A DNA stretch of 8,650 bases from Methanobacterium sp. PtaU1.Bin242 (GCA_002067565.1 MVQZ01000093.1:1-8650); one strand, 5' to 3'. Positions 1-6,239 are shown, numbered from the stretch's first letter. Numbers and translations: made by a program. The notes: generated by a model from the letters alone, not told the origin.

Positions 1-1
1 C

Positions 2-97
2 GGCCGAGCCTGCACGACGCGAGACCCGGTCGGGCCCTGCATGGTATCATCCGAAGGCGCGTGTGCAGCCGCGTTCAAATACGAGCGGAAAGATTAA
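2..97 (+). CDS. hypD: HypD C-terminal fragment ([NiFe]-hydrogenase maturation), 5' end outside window
   Basis: The frame is open from base 2 and stops at TAA 95-97. Its 31 residues include PVGPCMVSSEGACAA, which I recognise from memory as the conserved C-terminal end of HypD. HypD works with HypC in the cytoplasm to assemble the Fe(CN)2CO group of [NiFe] hydrogenases. Its C-terminal cysteines help bind a [4Fe-4S] cluster, and three cysteines are visible here (codons at 11-13, 38-40 and 62-64). The usual aromatic residue after CAA is replaced by Ala-Phe. The coding is GC-rich (about 67% over bases 1-90) with codons such as GCG, GGC and CGG, unlike every other gene here. No hypE or other hyp gene follows. 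A repeat begins 16 bases after the stop. The fragment may belong to another organism joined by assembly. Confidence 0.78.
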   Translation, partial: GRACTTRDPVGPCMVSSEGACAAAFKYERKD

Positions 98-112
98 AAA
101 CCTATAAAAAAA

Positions 113-208
113 GAACCACAGGGTTCACAGAGGACACGAAGTAAACACACAAAAATCTTCAAATCCTGTATTTTTTGTTCTTTGTGCTCTCCGTGCTCTC
201 CGTGGTTC
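113..208. repeat. Imperfect inverted-repeat element with 9-bp CAC(G/A)GAGAG units
   Basis: The left end reads GAACCACAGGGTTCACAGAG. The reverse complement of the right end starts GAACCACGGAGAGCACGGAG. The two ends agree at about 23 of the first 34 positions, including seven identical terminal bases, around an AT-rich middle. The right arm repeats a 9-bp unit (CACGGAGAG) twice. Such elements are known from many environmental bacterial and archaeal genomes, where translation gives peptides like HGEHGE or TEDTED; I recall this as a pattern, not from a search. No target-site duplication is visible and no transposase lies in the element, so it resembles a MITE or extragenic palindromic repeat. A T7 tract on the minus strand (A7 at 106-112) follows immediately. 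The element forms the new 3' end of the glycosylase gene. Confidence 0.72.
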
Positions 209-757
209 AGATTTTGCTTTAAAAAGAATATCATGGATATATACGTTTCCAATACCTCCAATCTTCTTCTGATTCGTGATGAGGTTTTTGATCTGGGATC
301 GCCCCCTTGCCAATTTTCTGAAATATTCCAATGTAAAATTTTCATCCAGTGGGGATGGTGCGATGTCCCTGGTGGGTTTATGTCCATCTAATTCATCATC
401 ATTAACATATTCAACATGTCCAAACCACCAGAATCTACAGGTAAACCCAGAATGATCTTTAAAATGGAATCTGCACTGATATTTTTCTGGCCAATTTTTC
501 CCTGCAGTATAGTATAGTATATCCGCCCCCATCCCCGGACTCAGCAACAGATTACCATTTTCCGAAAGGTTGATGAATATCCATTTTCCGCGATTATATG
601 CTCGGATGATTTTTTTCCCAATTATACTATTTATAAAAATATCTTTTTCCATATTCAGACATTTTTCCTGAATCACATCCACCGATTCAAATTCTTTTGC
701 TTCCAGTTCATGGGATATTTGCTGAGCTAACGTCATTATTTCTGGTAATTCTGCCAT
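125..757 (-). pseudogene. Fpg/Nei-family DNA glycosylase, 3' end lost and replaced by repeat
   Basis: Numbered from ATG 757, the protein begins MAELPE, like the MPELPE start of Fpg/Nei enzymes that excise oxidised bases from DNA. Lys58 (RGKWIF) falls where Fpg has its phosphate-binding Lys57 in mature numbering. The helix-two-turn-helix region ends with GGIGNVYIHDILF (about 166-178), including the conserved Asn. Native coding stops near base 212. The remaining 28 codons read through the repeat (arginine-rich SEPRRARRAQR tail) to TGA 125-127, so the C-terminal zinc finger and its arginine are missing. The usual catalytic Pro after Met is Ala. I recall other Fpg-like proteins that also lack this Pro, so the subfamily may not act as a classical glycosylase/lyase. 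A TTG at 784 extends the frame by nine codons, but the family start and an AAGGG just upstream favour ATG 757. Probably non-functional, unless the break is an assembly artefact. Confidence 0.82.
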
Positions 758-784
758 ATAATCCCTTAACTCTCTTTTTTTCAA

Positions 785-982
785 AATATTGAATTATAAT
801 TCAAATTATTTTATTTGTTTTTAAATATACTACTCAATTGATTGTAGTTTCCTGTTTTGATAATTAATTAAATCCATTTATATAATTATATAATTTAAAT
901 TATCACCTATATTATGACTTTATTTACATAAAAGAGCTTTTATATTACATAAACAGATACTTCCGATTATATTTGCAGAAAT
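785..982. other. AT-rich intergenic stretch between the alkD-like gene and the glycosylase gene
   Basis: These 198 bases hold no credible ORF, RNA gene or strong terminator. Besides the dyad at 789-804 there are A/T palindromes at 878-893 and 890-903 and a short dyad at 928-943 (ATAAAAG-AG-CTTTTAT). No run of five or more T on the minus strand follows the alkD-like stop, so readthrough towards the glycosylase gene is possible. Confidence 0.6.
789..804. promoter_or_regulatory. 16-bp perfect palindrome centred on TTATAA, glycosylase promoter region
   Basis: TTGAATTATAATTCAA is a perfect dyad whose centre lies about 40 bases upstream of ATG 757 of the glycosylase. The central TTATAA could be the TATA element, so a repressor bound to the dyad would compete with TBP. 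The DNA is AT-rich and palindromes are common there, so this is a weak call apart from the G/C pair in each arm. Confidence 0.35.
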
Positions 983-1669
983 TTAAATTATCAATCTATT
1001 TTGAATTTTATCACTTTCAAGCTCCCGCAATGCGTCTTTAGCAATCCATTTAGCACTCTTTGAATCCATTTTATCAATCTGTTTGGCTATTTCAATTGCT
1101 TTTCTATTGAGTTTTAAGTTTCTTTTACCAATATGTCTTAAAGCCCAGTTAACAGCTTTTTTAACGTAATTACGGTCATCAGTTGATTCTCTGATTATTA
1201 GGGGGAAAAATTGTTCAAATTTCTCATCAGCTGCATCCTTATCATGCACAGCCAGAACCGCGATTAGGGTGAAAGCTGCTCTTTTAGCGAATTCTTCTTC
1301 CCTCTGGCTCCATTCGAATATTTTTTTATAAGCAAACGGGGTCATGCGAAACAGTTTCATGCAACATTGATCGCAGATTTCCCAGTAATCAAATTCTGAT
1401 GCCCATTTATTCATCTGTTCCTCTGTCATTGTTTTAGGGTCTTCGATCATGCAGGCCAGGATTCTGGTCTCCCTGTAATCGGCCTCCCACAGTTCCAATG
1501 CCAGCTGATGATTCTTACCTGCAACTTTAGCTATTCGTCTTAATTCAGGAATTCTAACAGCATAGGTCTTTTCAGGAGTGATGCCAAACCGAGCCATGCC
1601 CTCCACATCTTCCGGGCAGGATAATGATTCCAGTTCCTTTATAATATCCTCAAACTTCATTTTCATCAT
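983..1669 (-). CDS. AlkD-like DNA alkylation repair protein (HEAT-repeat alkylpurine glycosylase family)
   Basis: This is a 228-residue all-helical protein of the AlkC/AlkD-like DNA alkylation repair family. These proteins wrap DNA in a solenoid of HEAT-like repeats and remove N3- or N7-alkylated purines as the first step of base excision repair. Residues matching those known from Bacillus cereus AlkD are present: Trp96 and Asp100 in DYWEICD (AlkD Trp109/Asp113, same spacing), Arg130 in FAKRAAF (Arg148) and Trp175 in KKAVNWALRHIGKRN (Trp187). YAVRIPELRRIAK near residue 36 is also typical. Three in-frame ATGs lie at 1669, 1666 and 1660. The sequence AGGATGAT sits five bases before ATG 1660, so the true start may be 1660. 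The gene begins 23 bases after the transporter stop, suggesting co-transcription. The catalytic set looks intact, so activity is plausible. Confidence 0.88.
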   Translation of the reverse strand: MMKMKFEDIIKELESLSCPEDVEGMARFGITPEKTYAVRIPELRRIAKVAGKNHQLALELWEADYRETRILACMIEDPKTMTEEQMNKWASEFDYWEICDQCCMKLFRMTPFAYKKIFEWSQREEEFAKRAAFTLIAVLAVHDKDAADEKFEQFFPLIIRESTDDRNYVKKAVNWALRHIGKRNLKLNRKAIEIAKQIDKMDSKSAKWIAKDALRELESDKIQNRLII

Positions 1670-1692
1670 CCTAGATTATTTTTAGAATTTCT

Positions 1693-2595
1693 TTATAAAA
1701 TCAATATTATAACAGGGATTGATATCATGCTCAATGTGGTGCTTAGGAATATGCATGCCGCGCTTAGATTCACATCCAGATCATAGGTAATGGCTAGGAC
1801 CAAACTAAGCATAGCCGAAGGCATGCCCGCCTCCACAACGGTCACCGCCCGATCCAGTCCACTCCAACCCAGGATGAAAATAACAAACAGTGCTATTAGA
1901 GGTGCAACTAGAAGGCGTATGGCCGAAACAAAAGAAGCCGCACCCCAGTATTCTTTAACCTTACTGAATTCCAGTGATAATCCTAGAGATAACATAATAA
2001 GAGGTATTGCCGCTCCACTTAAATATTCCAGTACATTGGAAACTACAAACCCCAATGATAAACCTGAAAGATTAACCAGAATGCCCAGTATTACTGCCAG
2101 CATGGGTGGGAATAAAATCGATCTTTGAATTATGCTCTGGAAATTTCCACCATACATAAAAACAAAAAGCAATCCAAATGCAACGAAAATTATGGTATTT
2201 CCAATGTCATAGAACACCGCCCTGATTAGTCCAGCACCACCATAAACACCCAGTACCACAGGGTATCCTAAAAATCCAGCATTACACATGGCAGAAGTTG
2301 TAACAATACTCCATCTCGTTTTAGAAGAGTAGCCCTGAGATAAAGTAAATAAATAAGCTATTAATCCACATATAAAAGCAACCGTGATACAAACAAGTGA
2401 TATGGTTCCTAAAGTATTTATTTCGGACAGATCCGCCTGGTACATGGCCAGAAATATCAGTGAAGGAATGGCTATGTACAATGCTATTTTATTTAGGGTC
2501 TGGGTATCATCTGGTTTTAAAAAACCAGTCCTGCGGCATATATAACCCAGGACTATCATCAATATGATAGCGATGATGGTTTCATTGGAGTTCAT
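1693..2595 (-). CDS. AEC (auxin efflux carrier) family transporter
   Basis: A 300-residue, highly hydrophobic integral membrane protein of the AEC family, part of the bile/arsenite/riboflavin transporter superfamily. Members move organic acids, amino acids or similar anions, and the substrate cannot be read from this sequence. About ten membrane segments can be drawn, around residues 5-20, 36-52, 63-85, 99-118, 126-147, 160-178, 192-207, 222-243, 253-271 and 277-299. Family features are Pro44 in ALYIAIPSLIF, the broken-helix motif NAGFLGYPV (105-113) and EAGMPSA (255-261). The length is at the short end of the usual 300-320 residues and looks complete. ATG 2595 has no Shine-Dalgarno sequence, and an AT-rich TATA-like stretch lies about 30 bases upstream, so the mRNA may be leaderless or nearly so. 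It is the first gene of a probable pair with the AlkD-like gene; a functional link is not obvious. Confidence 0.9.
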   Translation of the reverse strand: MNSNETIIAIILMIVLGYICRRTGFLKPDDTQTLNKIALYIAIPSLIFLAMYQADLSEINTLGTISLVCITVAFICGLIAYLFTLSQGYSSKTRWSIVTTSAMCNAGFLGYPVVLGVYGGAGLIRAVFYDIGNTIIFVAFGLLFVFMYGGNFQSIIQRSILFPPMLAVILGILVNLSGLSLGFVVSNVLEYLSGAAIPLIMLSLGLSLEFSKVKEYWGAASFVSAIRLLVAPLIALFVIFILGWSGLDRAVTVVEAGMPSAMLSLVLAITYDLDVNLSAACIFLSTTLSMISIPVIILIL

Positions 2596-2645
2596 GGTAT
2601 TGGTATTGGGTAGTATATCAAATATTTATTTTCAAATGTAAAATT

Positions 2646-2659
2646 GTAGTTATAACTAC
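2646..2659. promoter_or_regulatory. 14-bp perfect palindrome GTAGTTATAACTAC upstream of the AEC transporter
   Basis: The dyad is perfect over 14 bases, contains two G/C pairs per arm and is centred on TTATAA, about 57 bases before ATG 2595. It lies between the stop of the toroid protein gene (2677) and the transporter start. It either overlaps a TATA box, giving a roughly 30-base leader, or sits just upstream of the AT-rich element near 2620-2632. It is a candidate operator, with no known regulator in the window assigned to it. Confidence 0.42.
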
Positions 2660-2676
2660 CCCATTTAAAGTTTTTT

Positions 2677-3687
2677 TTATTGATAATATCCTTTTAACAC
2701 CTGTAAAGCCTTGAAGGTAATCCATTTACTTGGTTTTCCCTTTCTTTCGATGCTAACCTGCATCCGACCATTGAAAGTTCGCTCTAATATCCATTTACCA
2801 TTATCATCCTGTTTGGATATGAGTATATTAACTGCATCCTGCATTCTTTCATCTTTAAAACCCAGTTTGATTAATATTAGTAGGACTTCTAAAATATCAA
2901 AATCCCACATTAAAGGAAACCCCATTTCCAACCATTTTTCATGGCCAATTTGATTTAAGTCATGGCTTCTTTTGTAGATATGGTGTTTAAGCAAAAATTC
3001 AGTACCTTTATAGATATAATCCTTAATTCCTGATGTTCTCTGCTTTTCTGGGATTTCTGAGAATGCTTTAAGTGTTTTAACTACTATACTATGGCAGGTG
3101 TGCCGTCCCCAGCATTTCTCCCATGGATCATAGGGCCAACCTTCAGGAGGTTTATCAGTACCATCATCGAATCGCTGGGTTTTAATAAGCCATCCTATTG
3201 CCTTTTTTACCCTTTCATCCGCCAAATATCCAAATCTAATCAGACTCCAAACCATGTTAGCTGTTAAACAGGGTAGTATTTTTAAGGGATCCCCTCCACT
3301 CCCTTTTTTACTGCCTAAATATGAAAACGCACCACTTTCCGGATCCTGGGAGTTTTCAAGCATAAATTCACATATGCTATTAATTCTATCATCCTTTTTA
3401 TCTGCTCCCAGCTCCGCCAGGATTATTAATTGCCAGGACGTACCCTTATATTTTCCTCTTATATAAAAATTCTCAGGGATACCCCAATAACCACCTGCCT
3501 CCTGTTTATCCAGTATTTTAGGGACAACTCCTATCTTCATTAAATCTTCACGAGCATCTTCCCGTTTAAGCTGGTTTTCTGGTTTATCCAGAATATATTT
3601 CAAGGTAAAATATCTAACAGAGGGATTATCTTCTTCAAGGAGCCAGTCTATAGGATCTGCGTTTAAATAAGATTTCCAGCTGCTCAT
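2677..3687 (-). CDS. Terpenoid-cyclase-like alpha/alpha-toroid protein (prenyltransferase/squalene oxidase repeat type), function unknown
   Basis: The 336-residue soluble protein opens with DPIDWLLEEDNPSVRYFTL and has repeated helical pairs ending in DG/NG-W turns, as in GYWGIPENF (66-74), FDDGTDKPPEGWPYDP (173-188) and QDDNGKWI (293-300). This is the pattern of the squalene-cyclase and prenyltransferase alpha/alpha barrel. A strongly conserved-looking CWGRHTCH (192-199) and PCLTAN (139-144) could bind metal; that is inference. I see no DXDD proton-donor motif of squalene-hopene cyclases, so hopanoid or terpene synthesis should not be assumed. Relatives have, as I recall, been mislabelled nitrogen fixation protein NifH, but there is no P-loop or Fe-S motif here. 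The start ATG 3687 has a good AGGTG six bases upstream. The gene begins 29 bases after the amidohydrolase stop and is probably translated from the same mRNA. Confidence 0.72.
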   Translation of the reverse strand: MSSWKSYLNADPIDWLLEEDNPSVRYFTLKYILDKPENQLKREDAREDLMKIGVVPKILDKQEAGGYWGIPENFYIRGKYKGTSWQLIILAELGADKKDDRINSICEFMLENSQDPESGAFSYLGSKKGSGGDPLKILPCLTANMVWSLIRFGYLADERVKKAIGWLIKTQRFDDGTDKPPEGWPYDPWEKCWGRHTCHSIVVKTLKAFSEIPEKQRTSGIKDYIYKGTEFLLKHHIYKRSHDLNQIGHEKWLEMGFPLMWDFDILEVLLILIKLGFKDERMQDAVNILISKQDDNGKWILERTFNGRMQVSIERKGKPSKWITFKALQVLKGYYQ

Positions 3688-3716
3688 TTTAACACCTAAG
3701 ATATGAATTCATTCTT

Positions 3717-4556
3717 CTACTTTAAATTGAACAATCTAAGCGCATTCCCACCCAGTATAAAATTTTTATCCTTTTCACTTATATCCAGGTCTTTTATTCT
3801 CTCTATGTCCTTTTTTGGATTTATCCAGGGATAATCAGAGCCGAAAAGTATTCTTTCTGGACCTATGGTTCTAATTAAATCCCGGGCGTCCTCATAATCC
3901 AATGTGGTGGGGCTTTCTATGTGTGAAATGGCTATCGCTGTGTCAAACATCACCTGGGGAAATTTATCAGCTATTTCAATGCTTTGATCCCAAAATCCAT
4001 TTCCTAAATGTGCTAATATCAGTTTAAGATCTTTGAATTCTTCTAAAACTGGTATCCATCTTTCTGGTTCTCCAAAGCGAGATTCTTGGTCAACATTAAC
4101 TCCGGAATGAGATGTTATAGTTAGATTATGTTCTACCATCCACTGGTAGACTGGCCTCATTCTCTCATCATCTGGAGCAAATCCCTGGGCTACCGGATGT
4201 ATCTTTAAACCCTTCATTCCCCACCGAAATTTGTGTTCCAGTTCTTCTACAGGGGAACGACCCTTCATGGTGGGGGTCACTGATATGAAAGGTATAAACT
4301 GAGGATATTTGGCTGGATGGTTTTTCCCAGATCGGGTGATGGCCACCGTCCAGAAATTCATGTTTTTTATCTGATTATCAGGTGCAAAACTAACTATCAC
4401 TCCTTTATTAACATTAGCCTCCTTCATGTCCTTTAAATATTCTTCAGGAGTTCCATATGCATAATAACCAACACCAGTGTCATTTTCTATACTTTCCAGG
4501 ACCATTTTTCCTACTTCTACAGTGGGAAAAAGATGTACATGGGCATCAATGATCAT
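3717..4556 (-). CDS. Amidohydrolase-2 family metal-dependent hydrolase (TIM barrel)
   Basis: The protein has 279 residues, a usual length for the amidohydrolase-2 (PF04909-type) family, whose members hydrolyse or decarboxylate small cyclic or aromatic acids. Metal-ligand candidates are in place: His6 and His8 in IIDAHVHLF, His120 in GLKIHP, His150 in TITSHSG, His183 in ILAHLGNGFW and Asp241 in ILFGSDYPW. The order and spacing fit an intact TIM-barrel active site with one divalent metal. There is no signal peptide, so it is cytoplasmic. The substrate is not identifiable. ATG 4556 follows GGAG (within TGGAGTTGTAAGT) at a reasonable distance and a TTTATAAA box 63 bases upstream. It leads a two-gene unit with the toroid protein, which suggests that both act on related compounds, but no pathway can be named. 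Confidence 0.85.
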   Translation of the reverse strand: MIIDAHVHLFPTVEVGKMVLESIENDTGVGYYAYGTPEEYLKDMKEANVNKGVIVSFAPDNQIKNMNFWTVAITRSGKNHPAKYPQFIPFISVTPTMKGRSPVEELEHKFRWGMKGLKIHPVAQGFAPDDERMRPVYQWMVEHNLTITSHSGVNVDQESRFGEPERWIPVLEEFKDLKLILAHLGNGFWDQSIEIADKFPQVMFDTAIAISHIESPTTLDYEDARDLIRTIGPERILFGSDYPWINPKKDIERIKDLDISEKDKNFILGGNALRLFNLK

Positions 4557-4585
4557 TACTTACAACTCCATTTTGAGTTTTAATT

Positions 4586-4626
4586 AAAAAAAAACCAGGA
4601 ATTTAAGGCCTAAAAAAATTTATAAA
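4586..4626 (-). promoter_or_regulatory. Amidohydrolase promoter (TTTATAAA) overlapping oligo-T tracts
   Basis: On the minus strand TTCCC precedes TTTATAAA (4626-4619), a good archaeal BRE/TATA arrangement. Transcription would start near 4597, giving a leader of about 40 bases to ATG 4556. Two T tracts on the same strand, T7 (4618-4612) and T9 (4594-4586), are also the best archaeal-type terminator for the membrane protein gene ending at 4653. Terminator and promoter therefore seem interleaved, and the T9 tract would lie near the start of the new mRNA. Confidence 0.5.
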
Positions 4627-4652
4627 GGGAATTTATGACTTTGAATTTTTTT

Positions 4653-5033
4653 TTATCCTTTATCCTGCTTATTTTGATCCTTATACAGTCCAAATCCAAT
4701 AGTTATGGCTGGTATGATTATGTACACGGGCGCAACATATATTGCGTAATTAGCCAAGCTTAATTTGGTAACTCCCAAAATAATAAGCACCAGATCTAAG
4801 ATTATACTGACTAATACCCAGATAACACCAATTATTATTCCCTCTCTCACGAAATTCCCATCAATATCCTTAAAATATAAATAAGAAAATCCTATCACCG
4901 TTGCTGCAACGACCACAGCTACTATAATGTCAAAGAGACTTAAGATGTTGAGATAAGATATCAAAAACGAGATTATGGTGGGTATTAACCATATTAAAAG
5001 TCCAAAGATGATTATCTTTAAATTTTTATTCAT
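4653..5033 (-). CDS. Small four-helix membrane protein, paralogue of the 5794-6177 product
   Basis: The protein has 126 residues with four predicted membrane helices at about 6-27, 33-53, 66-90 and 96-117, and a short charged C-terminal tail (KDQNKQDKG). There is no signal peptidase site and no catalytic motif. It aligns along its whole length with the product of 5794-6177. Shared blocks are LKII-FG, WL-P, EG-IIG--W, D-L-L, L-NY and Y--IP-IT-G-G, at roughly 40% identity by eye. Conserved Glu and Asp lie in or beside the third helix (REGIIIG, ILDL). I do not recognise a named family. ATG 5033 is preceded by AGGAGG at ideal spacing. The 105-base gap from the GyrI-like gene is larger than elsewhere in the cluster and contains TATA-like DNA (GATTATATTT near 5093-5102), so the gene may also have its own promoter. 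Confidence 0.8.
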   Translation of the reverse strand: MNKNLKIIIFGLLIWLIPTIISFLISYLNILSLFDIIVAVVVAATVIGFSYLYFKDIDGNFVREGIIIGVIWVLVSIILDLVLIILGVTKLSLANYAIYVAPVYIIIPAITIGFGLYKDQNKQDKG

Positions 5034-5138
5034 GGTAAAACCTCCTTCTCTCTTTTTATATCTATATTCCTTCTTAAGTTTTTATTGGTGTAAATATAAT
5101 CTGCCATGATAACTTTTAAATTTAATTCTTTTTAAATG

Positions 5139-5750
5139 TTATTTTATTGGCTGTCTTATAACCGTTTTAAGCTTTTCTGGTTTTGTTCTGCGCATATCAC
5201 TCAAATACACTTCATGGTGCTTATCTCTTCTGGAATATCCGTTTTCTTCTATAAAGTCATGTAATTTTCCAACAGCAGGGGTTTCAGCTTCTCCGTAAGG
5301 ACCTATATGCAATATCTGTGCAGATAAACCTTCCCTGAAGCTTTCAAATCGGATTTTAGAAAGTGAAGAGGGATTTTTCTTTTCTTCAACCTCTTTTTTA
5401 GCCTTAGCTATAATATTTTCAGTGATGAAATCTGGTTGTCTGATCATCACTGTCCATTTCCAGGATTCTCTATCATCCAGACTGAAATCCTTCATATTAT
5501 CCACCCACCAGAGTCCTTCCAGGGGCATTACCACGTAATCCTGGGATTTTTCCCTTTTACTTATGAATTTAGTTTTATATGCTACTGGAAAGATGGTTTC
5601 CATGGCATCCTTATATTCTGGAGAGGTATTAGGGTCTCCCTGGCCATCTATCATCAGAAACTTCATCTCTGGTAGTTCAACTATTGACACTTCCTTATTG
5701 GAAGGATAGTAGAAATCTTTATTTTCTTTTTTCAAATCAGTTTTTGGCAT
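5139..5750 (-). CDS. GyrI-like small-molecule-binding protein, long form (203 aa)
   Basis: This is a stand-alone, soluble GyrI-like protein with no DNA-binding domain. The N-terminal half carries VSIVELPEMKFLMIDGQGDP (21-40) and the tryptophan-rich YVVMPLEGLWW (72-82). The C-terminal half has the SHS2-type block AQILHIGPYGEAETPAVGK (144-162) and the final HHEVYLSDMRRTKPEKLKTV (178-197). Proteins of this type bind hydrophobic or cationic ligands in a cleft between two SHS2 repeats. Some GyrI-like proteins (YtkR7, Lin2189) are reported to hydrolyse cyclopropanoid genotoxins, so either a sensor or a hydrolase role is possible here. ATG 5750 has GAGGGAT upstream. The gene lies 43 bases after the membrane protein stop at 5794, within a run of same-strand genes. 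It is not a close copy of the 152-residue relative at 6240-6698; the two look like different branches of the superfamily. Confidence 0.8.
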   Translation of the reverse strand: MPKTDLKKENKDFYYPSNKEVSIVELPEMKFLMIDGQGDPNTSPEYKDAMETIFPVAYKTKFISKREKSQDYVVMPLEGLWWVDNMKDFSLDDRESWKWTVMIRQPDFITENIIAKAKKEVEEKKNPSSLSKIRFESFREGLSAQILHIGPYGEAETPAVGKLHDFIEENGYSRRDKHHEVYLSDMRRTKPEKLKTVIRQPIK

Positions 5751-5793
5751 TTTTAAATCCCTCTAATTTTTATCTTATCAAATGGCTAATTTT

Positions 5794-6177
5794 TCATATT
5801 TGACCTTTGTTTTCTGCCATGTACCCCATTCCCATTGTAATAACCGGGATCATTAGATATGTGATGCCTATGTCCATCATGTAGTTTGTCAAAGTCATTT
5901 GCATGGGACTGGAGGGTAAAAACAGGGCCAAATCAATGATTATATTTATTATAAACCATGTCGTTCCTATTATCATTCCTTCCTTGATTAAATCTGTTTT
6001 AACGCCATTTAGATAGGAATAAGCCAGTATAACAACCATTATGGTAATGACTAAAGGCATTATAGATTCAAAAAGAGGGTTTCCCGCTGTTTTAAGTGGA
6101 TAAATAAATATTGAAACTAAAAACGGCACCAACCAAACAAAAATCCCGAAAAGGATTATTTTCAAATAACTTTTCAT
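5794..6177 (-). CDS. Small four-helix membrane protein, paralogue of the 4653-5033 product
   Basis: The protein has 127 residues from ATG 6177 (MKSYLKIILFG), with four membrane helices at about 5-26, 36-53, 66-86 and 97-119. I chose ATG 6177 over ATG 6198 because AAGGAGAT lies about eight bases before it, no Shine-Dalgarno precedes 6198, and the paralogue starts at the matching residue (MNKNLKIIIFG). KEGMIIGTTW and IIIDLALF carry the acidic residues conserved with the paralogue. No transport or enzyme motif is recognised. Four short helices in about 125 residues recalls small multidrug-resistance proteins in size, but I do not see the SMR signature with its helix-1 glutamate, so that identity is not claimed. 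The gene lies between the two GyrI-like genes, with gaps of about 62 and 43 bases, and is likely co-transcribed from the padR promoter. Confidence 0.8.
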   Translation of the reverse strand: MKSYLKIILFGIFVWLVPFLVSIFIYPLKTAGNPLFESIMPLVITIMVVILAYSYLNGVKTDLIKEGMIIGTTWFIINIIIDLALFLPSSPMQMTLTNYMMDIGITYLMIPVITMGMGYMAENKGQI

Positions 6178-6198
6178 AAATCCAATCTCCTTGGGCAT
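6177..6198 (-). promoter_or_regulatory. Ribosome binding site that sets the start of the 5794-6177 gene
   Basis: On the minus strand AAGGAGATTGGATTT is followed by ATG at 6177. The Shine-Dalgarno core lies inside the longer frame that could begin at ATG 6198, which makes the longer start unlikely. Confidence 0.7.
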
Positions 6199-6239
6199 AG
6201 GGCTTTTTTAAAAAATAAATGTTCAATCAATTTTTAACT

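Noticed and set aside
98..215. Target-site duplication around the repeat
   Set aside because: Flanks on the two sides do not match in direct orientation, so a simple transposition footprint cannot be claimed.
182..391. Plus-strand and alternative-frame ORFs over the repeat and glycosylase, including a frame giving NHGEHGEHKEQK
   Set aside because: They are translations of the repeat or antisense of the glycosylase gene; no ribosome site or family match supports them.
878..903. A/T-only palindromes TTATATAATTATATAA and ATAATTTAAATTAT
   Set aside because: Arms are pure A/T in a nearly pure A/T stretch, so palindromes of this length are expected by chance, and no gene start is close by.
1790..2128. 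Plus-strand 112-codon ORF opposite the AEC transporter
   Set aside because: It is antisense to a well-supported membrane protein gene, with low-complexity composition and no start signal.
2677..3687. Possible NifH label for the toroid protein
   Set aside because: There is no P-loop and no Fe-S cysteine pattern of nitrogenase iron protein; the sequence has squalene-cyclase-like helical repeats instead.
5794..6177. SMR-type multidrug exporter identity for the four-helix proteins
   Set aside because: Length and helix number fit, but the conserved membrane glutamate in helix 1 and other SMR signature residues are not seen.
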